A stretch of DNA of 64,000 nucleotides, from NCBI RefSeq assembly GCF_000146065.2, contig NC_020449.1, positions 2,084,654 to 2,148,653 on the forward strand. Reading direction: 5' to 3'. Every line of letters begins with the position of its first letter. The first letter of the stretch is position 1. Origin of the DNA: Candidatus Cloacimonas acidaminovorans str. Evry. Lineage in GTDB: Bacteria; Cloacimonadota; Cloacimonadia; Cloacimonadales; Cloacimonadaceae. Position numbers and translations under genes: made by a program. Of the stretch, positions 1-7,525 are shown one piece after another. The notes below the pieces were generated by a model. That model saw only the letters and a program-made list of their open reading frames with translations, ran no database searches and had not been told where the DNA came from.

Positions 1-98
1 TTGAGAAGGTTTAGAAGGTTTAGAAGGTTTTGAAGGTTGATAGGGTTTAGATGGTTGAGAGGGTTGATAAGGTTTAGAAGGTTTAGAAGGTTGAGATT
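1..98. repeat. 10-bp iterated G-rich repeat
   Basis: Degenerate tandem copies of a roughly 10-bp unit of the type GAAGGTTTA / GAAGGTTGA fill this stretch. The same iteration, reverse-complemented, is at 38690-38757 and 60957-61040. In all three places it directly abuts the AAGCCC...GGGCGACACAATGATAGCGATGG element, so the two form one composite repeat. No coding potential is visible. Confidence 0.85.
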
Positions 99-103
99 TT
101 TTC

Positions 104-452
104 AAAGCCCAAAGGGCGACACAATGATAGCGATGGGTGCGTAAGCCCCTCGGAAAATGTAAGCCCCGATTTCTTTTTTTTTCTTCTTCCCATTTTCCAA
201 AAGCCCGCAGGGCGACACAATCATAGCGATGGTAGCGTAAACCCCTCGTAAAATGTAAGCCCTGACTTCTTTTTTTTTTTCTTCTTCCCATTTGCCAAAA
301 GCCCGAAGGGCGACACAATGATAGCGATGGTGGCGTTAGCCCCTCGTTAAATGTAAGCCCCGACTTCTTTTTTCTTTTCCTCTTCCCATTTGCCAAAAAG
401 CCCAAAGGGCGACACAATGATAGCGATGGAGGCGTAAGCCCCTCGGAAAAAA
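104..452 (+). repeat. Composite repeat, four ~97-bp units
   Basis: Four head-to-tail units start at about 104, 200, 298 and 397 (spacing 96, 98, 99 bp). Each opens with a small palindrome of the GCCCnnnGGGC type, then CGACACAATGATAGCGATGG, then GGCGTAAGCCCCTCG, followed by a pyrimidine-rich tail. Inverted copies lie at 38534-38690 and 60809-60955, and a single piece lies at 9780-9818. Function unknown; the palindromes suggest a REP-like element. Confidence 0.85.
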
Positions 453-578
453 TTAAGAAACAACCATCTATCTTTTTCCACTGTTCCCCGGTATAAATAT
501 CTTGAAAATACCTTTCATCCTATTCCACCCAGAGCTAATAAATCTTGATAGTTATTTGCTTGATATATAGTAAATTCT
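453..578. other. Intergenic spacer, nothing recognised
   Basis: AT-rich spacer between the composite repeat and the 11-bp phased array. I see no ORF with a ribosome-binding site and no hairpin with a T-run. With its neighbours it makes up the first ~1.4 kb of the window, which carries no credible gene. Confidence 0.5.
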
Positions 579-652
579 GTAACGACTCCGTAACACTTCC
601 GTAACACTTCCGTTGTCTCGTTACGGAGTTGTTACTTGGTTGTTACTTTGTT
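579..652. repeat. 11-bp phased palindromic array, locus 1
   Basis: Three 11-bp units beginning GTAAC (579, 590, 601), an 8-bp centre GTTGTCTC (612-619), then three 11-bp units beginning GTTAC (620, 631, 642). The two sides are inverted with respect to each other: 579-594 (GTAACGACTCCGTAAC) pairs with 620-635 with one mismatch. The array at 23658-23731 has the same plan and a related centre. Confidence 0.85.
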
Positions 653-830
653 ATAAGATGATGAAGCAAGCTGAAAAAGATAATAAATTAAAGGCGAAGC
701 AATTAACAGGAGGGCGGTAAATAATGATGTTCCTCCCTTTTGGCTAATCGGGATTCGGTAACTTCATAACTAAGTACTATTATTATAAGATTTTATTTTC
801 TTATTGAAACGAAAATCTTGGATACCTGTC

Positions 831-1182
831 GTTCCTACGGAACTCTCTCTAAAAGAAGGAGATATGTTGCTTATTTACACTCTTTGCGCCGGGTTGAAAC
901 CCGTCGTTAATACCTGTCGTTCCTACGGAACTCTTTCTGATACAAGGAGATATGTTGCTTATTTGCACTCTTTTCACCGGGTTGAAACCCGTCGTTAGTA
1001 TCTGTCGTTCCTACGGAACTCTCTCTAAAAGAAGGAGATATGTTGTTTTTATCTGCTCTTTGCACCGGGTTAAAACCCGTCGTTATTATCAGTCGTTCCT
1101 ACGGTACTTGTTTTTAAAGAGAAAGGCATATTGTAAGTTCTTTCTCTTTCTTTGGGTTAAGCCCAAATATTAAAATCGGGAT
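831..1182 (+). repeat. 88-bp tandem repeat with two hairpins per unit
   Basis: Units start at 831, 919, 1007 and 1095, exactly 88 bp apart; the fourth is degenerate. Each begins with the hairpin GTTCC-TAC-GGAAC and contains a second, CGGGTTGAAACCCG. In the degenerate unit the second hairpin has become TTTGGGTTAAGCCCAAA (1153-1169), so pairing is kept although bases changed. Reverse-complement copies are at 60633-60766 and a fragment at 37226-37252. ORFs of 64 and 73 codons across this array are by-products of the repeat. Confidence 0.85.
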
Positions 1183-1298
1183 AAATGGGGCAAAAAATTC
1201 TTTATTCACCAGAGCAAATGAATATTTCTAAAGGAATTGATACCTTCAGCATTTACTTAAGTCAGAATTTACAAACCCGTAAGTTGCAACAAAAAAAG

Positions 1299-1366
1299 AT
1301 TTTTACGAAATTACCGCAGTCCAAGAAAAATACTTTTATGCGGTTTTGGATTCCTGGTTGCGCCGA
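1299..1366 (+). repeat. Dispersed repeat, copy 1
   Basis: Resembles 3021-3090: both contain ACGAAAT(T/A)ACCGC, a variable middle, then TTTATGC(G/A)GTTTT(G/A)GATTCCTG. The two flank the outer-membrane protein gene at 1466-2671 in the same orientation. Function unknown. Confidence 0.55.
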
Positions 1367-1410
1367 AATCCAATGCTTAAAAATCTTATCTTTCTTTGAA
1401 ATTAATAGGA

Positions 1411-1452
1411 AGCTGGAGTTCAGAATACCGATTTGGTATTGAACTCCAGCTC
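1411..1452 (-). terminator. Strong hairpin downstream of the 1466-2671 gene
   Basis: AGCTGGAGTTCA at 1411-1422 pairs with TGAACTCCAGCT at 1440-1451, and the inner bases GAATACC/GGTATT extend the stem. It lies 14 bp past the stop codon of the minus-strand gene, which suggests a transcription terminator, although the tract beyond it on that strand is only moderately T-rich. Confidence 0.55.
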
Positions 1453-1465
1453 GTTAAAGGGTTTT

Positions 1466-2671
1466 TTAGTATTGATAAGTTAAAGAAATCATTGAGGCAA
1501 GGCCATTGGTTTTGCCACCAATGAATTCAGGTCCGTGATGCAGAAAATCGTGTTCCAGAACAGCATCTATGCTGAATTTGCCAAAGTTGAAGCCCAAACC
1601 AAGGTTCATTACAAATTCGGACTGATATTCCGAATCTTCGAACTCCCCATCTCCGCTTGGCTCATCTTTTTCGGAATAAAATACATAATTCTGACGAGCT
1701 CCCACGCGTCCAGTCAGCCAACGGGTAATTTTTGATTCCACAGCCAGATTGTATTCCGGAACATAGATAAAACTATGCGACATTTTATGCGAGCCGTTAA
1801 TTCCCTCTTTTGACACTTCTATACTTTCGGAAGCGAAACGAATGGGTTTAAAGCCAAAGATGATAGTATTAGTATCGTTGAGTTTGTAGTTAAGGCCTGC
1901 TCCAACTTCAATCATAAAATTGTTACCATCAGTTGTTTTCTCTACAGGTTTATTTTCCGGGTTTGGAGTATCTATTTTCTTACTATCTATATTAAAATAT
2001 CCCTTACCCAGACACATTACATCAAAATCCTGATTTTGCAGTAAATAATATCTGCCTGCAAGATCAACTCCAAAGCGGTAGAATTCATCATTGAAATCCT
2101 TATAAGTAGTCAGTTCATTCTCTGCTGAACCACCTGCATATTTAACTTGCAATCCCACATCACATTTGTCTGTAGACATACCTCCGCTTAAATCAAAGTA
2201 ATAAGCACTGGACTTTTTATAAATATCAAGAGTATCAGAAAGATCATTTTTGATATTGTCTATAGCCATACCAAAGCCGATACCCCATTTGTCCCAAAAA
2301 CCAAGGTATAATTGAATCTTTTTGCTTAGGTCCAAATCACCGCGGGAATACAAATTTGGAGATTCGGAATCATACAGCATATCATCTACATTAATGCCTG
2401 TGAGGGTATTTAGATAAATTCCCCCCACACATTTCTTGATAGGAAGGTTTGCTCCCAAAGTCCAATCGGGATTTGATCCGGGGGACTTCAATTCTCCAAT
2501 AACTTGAGTTTTATAACGATTAATGGCTCCAGGATAAATTGAAATTTCAGAATTATCCTTAATATAACCATAAGGAAAACCGAGACCTGCCATTCTGCTC
2601 TCGGTAGCAAATAAAGTTCCAGCAACTAAAATAATTGCCGGAATGAAGAGAAAAATAAGGTTGCGTTTCAT
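1466..2671 (-). CDS. Predicted outer-membrane beta-barrel protein
   Basis: 401 residues with an N-terminal signal peptide (basic MKRN, hydrophobic core to about residue 21, cleavage near FATES). The mature part is rich in alternating aromatic and polar strands, with many Tyr/Phe and Gly-turns, and ends in SLTYQY; a terminal aromatic is typical of barrels inserted by BamA. No family could be named. A GAGG ribosome-binding site sits just before the ATG. It is monocistronic: the next gene upstream is divergent and a hairpin follows the stop. Likely an OmpA/porin-like or PorV-like surface protein; the exact role cannot be told. Confidence 0.75.
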   Translation of the reverse strand: MKRNLIFLFIPAIILVAGTLFATESRMAGLGFPYGYIKDNSEISIYPGAINRYKTQVIGELKSPGSNPDWTLGANLPIKKCVGGIYLNTLTGINVDDMLYDSESPNLYSRGDLDLSKKIQLYLGFWDKWGIGFGMAIDNIKNDLSDTLDIYKKSSAYYFDLSGGMSTDKCDVGLQVKYAGGSAENELTTYKDFNDEFYRFGVDLAGRYYLLQNQDFDVMCLGKGYFNIDSKKIDTPNPENKPVEKTTDGNNFMIEVGAGLNYKLNDTNTIIFGFKPIRFASESIEVSKEGINGSHKMSHSFIYVPEYNLAVESKITRWLTGRVGARQNYVFYSEKDEPSGDGEFEDSEYQSEFVMNLGLGFNFGKFSIDAVLEHDFLHHGPEFIGGKTNGLASMISLTYQY

Positions 2672-3154
2672 TTTCTTACCTCACTTTTTTATTTTCTCTG
2701 GCTGATCTAAGCCATAATATTTTTTCAGTGATTAAAAGAGAATTTGGAAAATTTATTACTGCTCCCATCTCCAACTTTGGCAACTTATGCATCACTCCGC
2801 TAATAAAAGAAATATTTCTTTTATTCGGGCACTTCTTGAGTTTTGGAACACCCCAAAGTTTTGTTTCAGTACTCAACTTCTCATAAGACATAATATTATA
2901 TACTCCTAAGCTATTCATTATGAATAATAACAACAACTTAAAACCTCTTTATAATATTTTAATCCATAACTATCATTCTGGCAAGAAATATTTTTAATTT
3001 CCAAGAATTACAGAAAAAATAAGAAAGATGTTGACGAAATAACCGCCATCTACGGAAAATGCATTTATGCAGTTTTAGATTCCTGCTGGTGCAGGAAGGA
3101 TAAAGGTGAAAAGTAATACTAATATATACAGCAGTCCTAAAAAATGGAGAATAA
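2672..3154. other. Intergenic region between divergent genes
   Basis: Holds a doubtful 86-codon minus-strand ORF (2676-2936) with no recognisable family, a TATAAT at 2895-2900 read on the minus strand without a convincing -35, and the dispersed repeat at 3021-3090. mtnA is read rightwards from 3155. Nothing else is supported. Confidence 0.5.
3021..3090 (+). repeat. Dispersed repeat, copy 2
   Basis: Partner of 1299-1366: shares ACGAAATAACCGC and TTTATGCAGTTTTAGATTCCTG. In this copy the end forms a small palindrome, ATTCCTGC-tgg-TGCAGGAA, like the one at 34941-34966. Confidence 0.5.
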
Positions 3155-4189
3155 ATGCAAATAGACGGAAAACAATACCTTTCGGTATGGTTTGAAAACG
3201 AACGGGTTAAAATGATAGACCAGAATAAATTACCCTTTGAATTCCGCATTGCGGAATACAGTAATTATCTGGAAATTTGTGATGCCATCAGAGAAATGAC
3301 CGTTCGCGGAGCTCCTGCAATTGGAGCTGCAGGTGCTTATGCCATTGCCTTGGCAGCTCAAAATGCCCCGGAGGAAAAATTCCGTGCCTATTTACGAACT
3401 GCCAGAGATGAACTTATAGCTACGCGTCCTACAGCCATTGATCTTCGCAATGGGGTTAATTATGTTTATGAACAAACCATCAAGTTTATTCCTGATTATA
3501 GGCATTCGCGTCAGGTAGCTATTTTAGCGGCACGGGAATTTGCCAAAAAAAGCATTGATGACTGCTATCAAATAGGCAAAATAGGCAGTGAAATAGTTCC
3601 TCAGGGAGCTCGTATTCTAACTCACTGTAATGCAGGTGCGTTAGCAACTGTAGATTGGGGAACTGCTTTAGCTGTAATTCGGATTGCCCATCAACAAAAT
3701 AAGGATATATTTGTTTATGTGGATGAAACCCGTCCCCGTTTTCAAGGTGCACGCTTAACTGCCTTTGAACTGGAACAGGAAGGCATTCCGCATACGATAA
3801 TTACAGATAGCGCTAGCGGTTTTTATTTCTGGAAAAAGGAGATTGATTTGGTGATAACCGGTGCCGACAGAATTTGCCTTAATGGTGATATAGCTAATAA
3901 AATAGGCACTTATGAAAAGGCAGTGTTAGCCAAAGAACATAAAGTACCTTTCTATGTAGCGGCACCTTTTAGCACTTTTGATTTAACCACTAAAGAAGGA
4001 GCCGATATTCCTATTGAAATTCGGGATGAAGATGAAATTAAACGCATCAACGGAACCTATCTTGCCAATCCAGGTTCACCGGCATTAAATCCTTCTTTTG
4101 ATATAACTCCTGCCAAACTTATCACTGGAATAATCACTCCCAAAGGTATTTTTAAGCCCAAAGATGCAGCCAGGCAGGTACAGATATGA
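3155..4189 (+). CDS. mtnA: S-methyl-5-thioribose-1-phosphate isomerase
   Basis: Isomerises 5-methylthioribose-1-phosphate to 5-methylthioribulose-1-phosphate in methylthioadenosine salvage. The 344-residue length is normal for MtnA of the eIF2B-alpha-like family. Visible signatures are MTVRGAPAIGAAGAY (48-62), the catalytic cysteine in THCNAGALAT (Cys158) and the catalytic aspartate in ITGADRI (Asp238), followed by NGDIANKIGTY. A start at 3155 preserves the usual N-terminal strand. Its last four bases overlap the start of mtaD (ATGA), so the two are translationally coupled. No mtnK or mtnP lies nearby, so ribose-phosphate substrates fed by another phosphorylase are also possible. Confidence 0.93.
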   Translation: MQIDGKQYLSVWFENERVKMIDQNKLPFEFRIAEYSNYLEICDAIREMTVRGAPAIGAAGAYAIALAAQNAPEEKFRAYLRTARDELIATRPTAIDLRNGVNYVYEQTIKFIPDYRHSRQVAILAAREFAKKSIDDCYQIGKIGSEIVPQGARILTHCNAGALATVDWGTALAVIRIAHQQNKDIFVYVDETRPRFQGARLTAFELEQEGIPHTIITDSASGFYFWKKEIDLVITGADRICLNGDIANKIGTYEKAVLAKEHKVPFYVAAPFSTFDLTTKEGADIPIEIRDEDEIKRINGTYLANPGSPALNPSFDITPAKLITGIITPKGIFKPKDAARQVQI

Positions 4190-5505
4190 TTTTTGACATC
4201 GTTTTGGAAGGTGGCTCTATAATTACTATGGATGACAAAAACAGGATTTTGTCACAATCCTGTATAGCTATCAAAGATGGTAAGATACAGGCTATTTTCC
4301 CTATTGGCAGTTCCTCTTACGAAGCAAAGCAGAAAATAGATACCCGTAATTGTTTTATTATTCCCGGTTTAATCAATATGCATTCCCATTTGCCAATGAC
4401 CTATTTTCGCGGTTTGGCAGATGACCTGCCGTTAAATACTTGGCTGCAGAAATATATTTGGCCCCTGGAAGCAAAACTGATAAAACCACAATTGGTGTAT
4501 GATGCAACTCTTCACGGTGCCAGTGAAATGATTAAAAACGGAATCAGCACTACCAACGATATGTATTTTTGTATGAATTCTATAGCGGATGCCTGTTCCC
4601 AAGTCGGTTTAAGGGTTTTTATCAGTGAAGCGTTGATTGATAATGAATCCCCAAAAGAATATAGAGATAACACTATCGGAAGAAGAATTACTCAGCTGAA
4701 AGAAGAATATAAAGATAATCCGCTTATTGATTTTACTTTAGCTCCTCATTCTATATATGCTTGTAGTGCTCAGACCCTGAAAACCTGTGCTAAGATAGCA
4801 AAGGATAATAACATCCTAATTCATACTCATCTTTCCGAAATTAGGGAAGAAGTAGAGAATTGCCTTAAAATTCATAAATTGAAACCTGTGGAATATTTGA
4901 AAGAATTGGGTCTTTTAGAGGTGCGAGGTATTTTTGCTCATGGAATTTGGATTGAGGAAGAGGAAATGGAACTTTTAGCAGAAAAAGGGCTTAGCAGTAT
5001 TGCTATTTGCACAGAAAGTAACCTGAAACTCAGTTCCGGTTTTGCCCCTATTAAAAAGTATCAGGAAAAAGGCATCAATCTCTGTTTAGGCACCGATGGA
5101 GTTGCCAGTAACAATAATTTGGATTTACTTACAGAAATGTCTGTAACTGCCAAACTGCATAAAGCACTGAATAATGATCCTACAATGCTTCCCGCTCAAG
5201 AGGCATTCGCTTTTGTTACCATCAATGCGGCAAAGGCATTAGGTAAAGAAAAAGAACTTGGCTCACTGGAAACAGGTAAAATTGCCGATATTGCTGTTGT
5301 TTCTTTACAGGAACTGGAAAATAGTCCCGTTTACAATCCTTATTCGCTTTTGGTTTATGCCATAAACAGTCACAGCATTCGCGATATGATTATTCAGGGA
5401 AAAATAGTAATGCAAAACCGCCAACTCTGCAATGTAAATGAACAGCAGATTCTGGATAAGGCAGCTGAGTATAAGGAAATGATTTTACAGGCAACAGAAA
5501 AATGA
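4186..5505 (+). CDS. mtaD: 5-methylthioadenosine/S-adenosylhomocysteine deaminase
   Basis: Amidohydrolase-superfamily (ATZ/TRZ-like) deaminase that would convert MTA or SAH to the inosine derivative plus ammonia. The 439-residue chain has the metal ligands in place: HSH at 66-68 (NMHSHLP), HTH at 213-215, His252 (FAHGIW) and Asp304 ([10 protein letters not shown]). The segment [15 protein letters not shown] is typical of MtaD. It overlaps mtnA by 4 bp and smpB by 4 bp. Pairing with mtnA suggests methylthioadenosine is routed through methylthioinosine. Guanine or adenosine deaminase activity cannot be excluded from sequence. Confidence 0.88.
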   Translation: MIFDIVLEGGSIITMDDKNRILSQSCIAIKDGKIQAIFPIGSSSYEAKQKIDTRNCFIIPGLINMHSHLPMTYFRGLADDLPLNTWLQKYIWPLEAKLIKPQLVYDATLHGASEMIKNGISTTNDMYFCMNSIADACSQVGLRVFISEALIDNESPKEYRDNTIGRRITQLKEEYKDNPLIDFTLAPHSIYACSAQTLKTCAKIAKDNNILIHTHLSEIREEVENCLKIHKLKPVEYLKELGLLEVRGIFAHGIWIEEEEMELLAEKGLSSIAICTESNLKLSSGFAPIKKYQEKGINLCLGTDGVASNNNLDLLTEMSVTAKLHKALNNDPTMLPAQEAFAFVTINAAKALGKEKELGSLETGKIADIAVVSLQELENSPVYNPYSLLVYAINSHSIRDMIIQGKIVMQNRQLCNVNEQQILDKAAEYKEMILQATEK

Positions 5506-5930
5506 AAACCATCAAAAATCGCCGTGCTGAGCACGATTACTTTATAATCCAAACCCTGGAAGCAGGTATTGCCCTAAAAGGAACGGAAATAAAATCCATT
5601 CGTGCCGGAAAAGTGAATTTTAAGGATAGCTATGCCAAAATTGAAGATGGAGAATGCTGGCTACATAATTTGCATATCAGTCCCTGGGAAAAAGCTGCCT
5701 ACTTTAATCACGAAGCGGAACGCAAACGGAAACTGCTGTTGCATAAACACGAAATAAGACGCTTAAAAACCAAAGTGGAAGAACAAGGTATGACTCTTAT
5801 TCCTTTGGAGTTATTCATCAATGATGAAGGACTTTGTAAAATAACCCTCGCTTTGGCTAAAGGGAAAAAGGCGTATGATAAAAGAGAAGTTATGCGCAAA
5901 AAAGACCTGGAAAGAGACCAGGAAGGTTGA
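5502..5930 (+). CDS. smpB: SsrA-binding protein SmpB
   Basis: Binds tmRNA and brings it to stalled ribosomes for trans-translation. 142 residues, slightly short of the usual 150-160. Typical features are [11 protein letters not shown] near the N-terminus, [19 protein letters not shown] in the OB-fold, HISPW, and the basic tail [16 protein letters not shown]. It overlaps mtaD by 4 bp, an odd companion for a metabolic gene; the overlap probably only reflects shared transcription. The tmRNA gene itself is not in this window. Confidence 0.95.
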   Translation: MKTIKNRRAEHDYFIIQTLEAGIALKGTEIKSIRAGKVNFKDSYAKIEDGECWLHNLHISPWEKAAYFNHEAERKRKLLLHKHEIRRLKTKVEEQGMTLIPLELFINDEGLCKITLALAKGKKAYDKREVMRKKDLERDQEG

Positions 5931-6049
5931 TGTCCTCGTCAACTAAAGAAAAATATGTATACCGTAACAGTAGAATTTATCGGAAAAGATATTAACACGG
6001 TTAAAAATGAACGACGAGGATATCGTTCTTCCTAAGAAAAGGAAAGTAT

Positions 6050-7525
6050 ATGGAAAATCAAGTTACCCCATTTGAAACTCACCTAAACCGCATTACTTTT
6101 TTCCTGAACGGAGAAAAGATTACTGCAGATATTCCTGCCGGTCTTTCTACTCTGGATTGGCTGCATACTCAAAAACAGCTCTATGGAACAAAATGTAGTT
6201 GTAATGAAGGTGATTGTGGTGCCTGCACAGTTGTTATTGCCTACCCTTTTGAAGGCATAATTACTTATCAGGCAATAACCTCCTGCCTCTATCCTACAGC
6301 CAAATTACACGGTAAACACTTAATCACCATTGAGGGTTTGGGCACTCCGGAAAAATTGCATCCCATTCAGCAAGCCCTGTTAACAAATCACGCTATTCAA
6401 TGCGGTTATTGCACTCCCGGTTTAGTAATGAGTTTATTTGCTTTGTTTGCTATGCAGCCACACCCCGATAGAGAAATGACCTTATCTGCTCTGGAAGGAA
6501 ATCTTTGCCGTTGTGGCACTTATCAAAGTATATTAAATGCAGTGGATGAACTTGCCGCCAACCAAAGTGTAAAAGATATAGTCCCTGCCTGGTGTAGAGA
6601 AGTAGAAAAGGATTTATTCCGTTTTACCCCAAAAGAGGCAATGTTGGTTACTAAAACAGATATTCCCCAACAGGTTAACTGCTATTTAATCCCAACTACA
6701 ACTAAACAGCTTTTTGACCTTTATGCCGAACATCCGGAAAGTGTTTTTATTGCAGGCGGAACGGATATTATGGTGCAGAAAAATATTAACCGGAAGGAGT
6801 TTCCCTTTTTAATAGACCTTACCCAAATCCCGGAACTCAACCGTCTTTATCTGCAGCAGGATGGTTTGCATATTGGTTCTGCAGTAACCTACAATCAGCT
6901 TTGGGAATCCGGAATCGTAAAGACCGATTTTCCTGTTTTACATAATCTTATTGCCCAAATTGCTTCACGGCAGATACGCAATTTGGGAACTCTGGGAGGC
7001 AATATTGCCAATGCTTCACCTGTGGGGGATACTATACCTCTTTTAATGGTTTTAAATAGCTCTTTGTGGCTGCAATCCAAATTGGAATTGAGGCATTTAC
7101 CCTTAAAAGATTTCTTTTTAGGTTACCACAAAACAGCTCTGCAAAAGGGAGAAATTATCAAGGAAATCATTATTCCTCCGCTAACTGAAGACAATTATGT
7201 AAAAACCATTAAATCAGCCAAACGCAAGAGTGTGGATATTTCTTCCGTGATTACCGCAGTAAATATTGAACATAAAAACGGACGGATTACAAATTCCGCA
7301 TTGGCAATAGGTGGGGTTGCTGCCTTACCGCTCCTTTCCAGAAAATTCCCAAAACTATTGAAAAGTAAACAAATTAAAGCTCTTGATCCAGCTGTTATTA
7401 TAAAAGAAGTGGAAAGTGAATTTGAACCCTTAACCGATATTCGCGGAACTGCCTTATTTCGCAGAGAACTAATCCGCAATCATCTTATTTTATATCTGCA
7501 GGAACTACAGGAGGAAGAAAAATGA
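6050..7525 (+). CDS. Xanthine-dehydrogenase-type FeS/FAD subunit
   Basis: Electron-transfer subunit of a molybdenum hydroxylase. Residues 10-170 carry two [2Fe-2S] clusters: plant-type Cys51, Cys56, Cys59 and Cys79, then the helical-domain cluster Cys118, Cys121, Cys153 and Cys155 (QCGYCTPG, NLCRCGTY). From about residue 200 comes a CO-dehydrogenase-type FAD domain, with IAGGTDIMVQ and RNLGTLGGNIANASPVGD. The FeS and FAD parts are fused (491 residues), as in bacterial XdhA. The stop overlaps the start of the next gene by 4 bp. It probably passes electrons from the purine to NAD or ferredoxin. Confidence 0.9.
   Translation: MENQVTPFETHLNRITFFLNGEKITADIPAGLSTLDWLHTQKQLYGTKCSCNEGDCGACTVVIAYPFEGIITYQAITSCLYPTAKLHGKHLITIEGLGTPEKLHPIQQALLTNHAIQCGYCTPGLVMSLFALFAMQPHPDREMTLSALEGNLCRCGTYQSILNAVDELAANQSVKDIVPAWCREVEKDLFRFTPKEAMLVTKTDIPQQVNCYLIPTTTKQLFDLYAEHPESVFIAGGTDIMVQKNINRKEFPFLIDLTQIPELNRLYLQQDGLHIGSAVTYNQLWESGIVKTDFPVLHNLIAQIASRQIRNLGTLGGNIANASPVGDTIPLLMVLNSSLWLQSKLELRHLPLKDFFLGYHKTALQKGEIIKEIIIPPLTEDNYVKTIKSAKRKSVDISSVITAVNIEHKNGRITNSALAIGGVAALPLLSRKFPKLLKSKQIKALDPAVIIKEVESEFEPLTDIRGTALFRRELIRNHLILYLQELQEEEK

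Noticed and set aside
104-1182. CRISPR array
   Set aside because: Repeats are spaced regularly, but whole units including the 'spacers' are similar, units are 88-99 bp, and no cas gene is nearby.
804-1442. Three short plus-strand ORFs (64, 73, 85 codons)
   Set aside because: The first two are read through the 88-bp repeat and share its periodicity; the third covers the dispersed repeat and hairpin. No ribosome-binding sites, no protein-like composition.
2676-2936. 86-codon minus-strand ORF before the first outer-membrane gene
   Set aside because: It ends just before that gene and has a TATAAT near its start, but no recognisable family, no clear ribosome-binding site and several possible starts. 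Left out as unproven.
5955-6035. 26-codon ORF between smpB and the FeS/FAD subunit gene
   Set aside because: Too short and without supporting context; the region also contains a weak inverted repeat (TCCTCGTC/GACGAGGA) that could be a smpB terminator.
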